A stretch of 64,000 bases of DNA, from the NCBI RefSeq assembly GCF_018139145.2, contig NC_059482.1, positions 7,245,294-7,309,293 on the forward strand, in the 5' to 3' direction. Below are positions 63,066-64,000 of the stretch, piece by piece. Each line of letters opens with the position of its first letter. Within the stretch, counting starts at the first letter, position 1. Made by a program: the position numbers and the translations under genes. Below the pieces are notes generated by a model. It did not search any database. It was not told the DNA's origin and saw nothing but the letters and a program-made list of their open reading frames with translations. Source of the stretch: Gymnogyps californianus. Lineage: Eukaryota; Chordata; Aves; Accipitriformes; Cathartidae.

Positions 63066-63208
63066 CTTTTTACTTCTTGAACATAGTCTGCATTTCTGTC
63101 AAACAGGTGAGTTACTGAGTCTTTGATTGCTTCATGTTTGAAAGATGAAGCTGTTCCAAAAACAGTAACATTGGGAATAGTTGAACAGAGCTGAGCAACA
63201 GCTTGACC
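63066..63208 (-). CDS. VAT1L: VAT1L internal exon, residues GQAVAQ to VQEVK (most 5' exon in window)
   Basis: A 143-bp exon with 47 codons and two bases of a split Arg: GQAVAQLCSTIPNVTVFGTA, then SSFKHEAIKDSVTHLFDRNA and DYVQEVK. The acceptor is TTTGCAG (AG at 63210-63209), the donor AAAAG|GTAATC (GT at 63065-63064). The leading Gly should be the last glycine of the Rossmann GxGxxG-type loop, whose earlier part must lie on an upstream exon beyond 64000. VFGTAS is the strand end that normally contacts the NADPH adenosine. Together the six exons give 226 residues; with a full-length protein of about 419, as in mammals, these are roughly residues 194-419. The gene is therefore partial only because the window ends. 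Confidence 0.96.
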
Positions 63209-64000
63209 CTGCAAACACATTATTATGTTAGTTCACTGACATGGAAATTGGTTGACAGACTTTGCAGCTGCCAATTCACTCATGACACAGCAAAATCCAA
63301 GACCAAACATGTGCAAGGACTTCCCAAACTAATTTCTTGCCAGTGCCATGCCGTTCAGCCACAGGAAGAAAAATACACTTAAATCAAAAGGATATTCTGA
63401 AGACAAAGCAACTGCAGCGATAAAAATAATTTAATGTATAAAAATTGGACTGGAAAAGAGATGTTCTTGATCTTTTAACAAAGGCAGTATAATTTAAGGG
63501 AAACGGCATTAAGTTATGAGGACCACCAAAAATGATTACTCAAAGAGTGCCAGAGAAATATTTCTCATTTGCTACTTGCATCCTATATGCACTTCCCCCA
63601 GAGCCCCTTGAGTAATGTCGGCAGTCCTCTTTGCACTTCATACCTCAGAACAGTGTTGACTGCTTCTGCGTGGGATTCAAATCCTCTCTGCTCACGGGGA
63701 AGGCCTTGCAGCACCTGATGCCAGAACAGAATTTCTGGCAGATAATGTGAAAATACTTGGCTCCTCTGATACTCAGATACAGCTTTTATGCTTCAGGTTT
63801 TTGCAGTCCTGATACAGAAGGTCTAGTGTAGTCAGGCCCAGGACAGCATGTAGTCTACCGTTCCTAAGCAATCACATTTTCTTATGGTTTCAGTGGGAGA
63901 CAGCAAGTTGGTATAACAAATACTGCATAGTAAAGCAAATCTGGCTTACCTCTTATTAATAAGAAGAATTATCACTGATTACTCAAAAGGCAGAAATAGC

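Noticed and set aside
1..64000. CRISPR arrays, operons, ribosome binding sites, tRNA or rRNA genes
   Set aside because: The window is vertebrate nuclear DNA; I saw no regularly spaced repeats and no tRNA or rRNA signature.

Overview
This is vertebrate nuclear DNA, AT-rich, with GT-AG introns and sparse coding sequence. A CR1 (chicken repeat 1) LINE with its reading frame still open, an older CR1-like 3' end, the absence of any recognisable Alu, L1 or B1/B2 element, and low overall repeat load point to a sauropsid, most probably a bird. A crocodilian or turtle is not excluded from sequence alone.

Two protein-coding genes can be supported, both on the minus strand. CLEC3A (cartilage-type C-type lectin, tetranectin family) is complete: three coding exons at 6563-6449, 4365-4285 and 1136-745 join in frame into a 195-residue secreted protein with a signal peptide, a basic segment, a short coiled coil and a C-type lectin domain. 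A TATA box lies about 100 bp upstream of its ATG. VAT1L (vesicle amine transport 1-like, an MDR/quinone-oxidoreductase-like protein) enters from the right-hand edge. Six coding exons at 63208-63066, 60234-60131, 58890-58835, 57073-56879, 26747-26664 and 24794-24696 join in frame into the last 226 residues and stop codon. The 5' exons lie beyond position 64000. Gene order and shared orientation (VAT1L upstream of CLEC3A) match the amniote arrangement seen, for example, on human chromosome 16q23 next to WWOX.

Layout on the plus coordinate: 1-744, CLEC3A 3'UTR and downstream flank; 745-6563, CLEC3A coding exons and two introns; about 6.6-21.7 kb, a 15 kb intergenic stretch with no supportable gene; 21.7-24.7 kb, probable VAT1L 3'UTR; 24.7-63.2 kb, VAT1L exons and introns, including one 30.1 kb intron (26748-56878) that holds both CR1 copies, several small tandem repeats and a strong G-quadruplex motif. 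The two genes are not functionally linked in any way the sequence shows; they are syntenic neighbours.

I did not find a clear new biological system. The most notable non-coding signals are a perfect 26-bp palindrome (58442), a 28-bp near-perfect palindrome (10535), a paired hairpin cluster (45781-45838), a sense-strand G-quadruplex motif (50900), a CpG-enriched, ORF-dense islet inside an intron (about 55430-55830), and a 245-codon open frame antisense to VAT1L (42327-43064).
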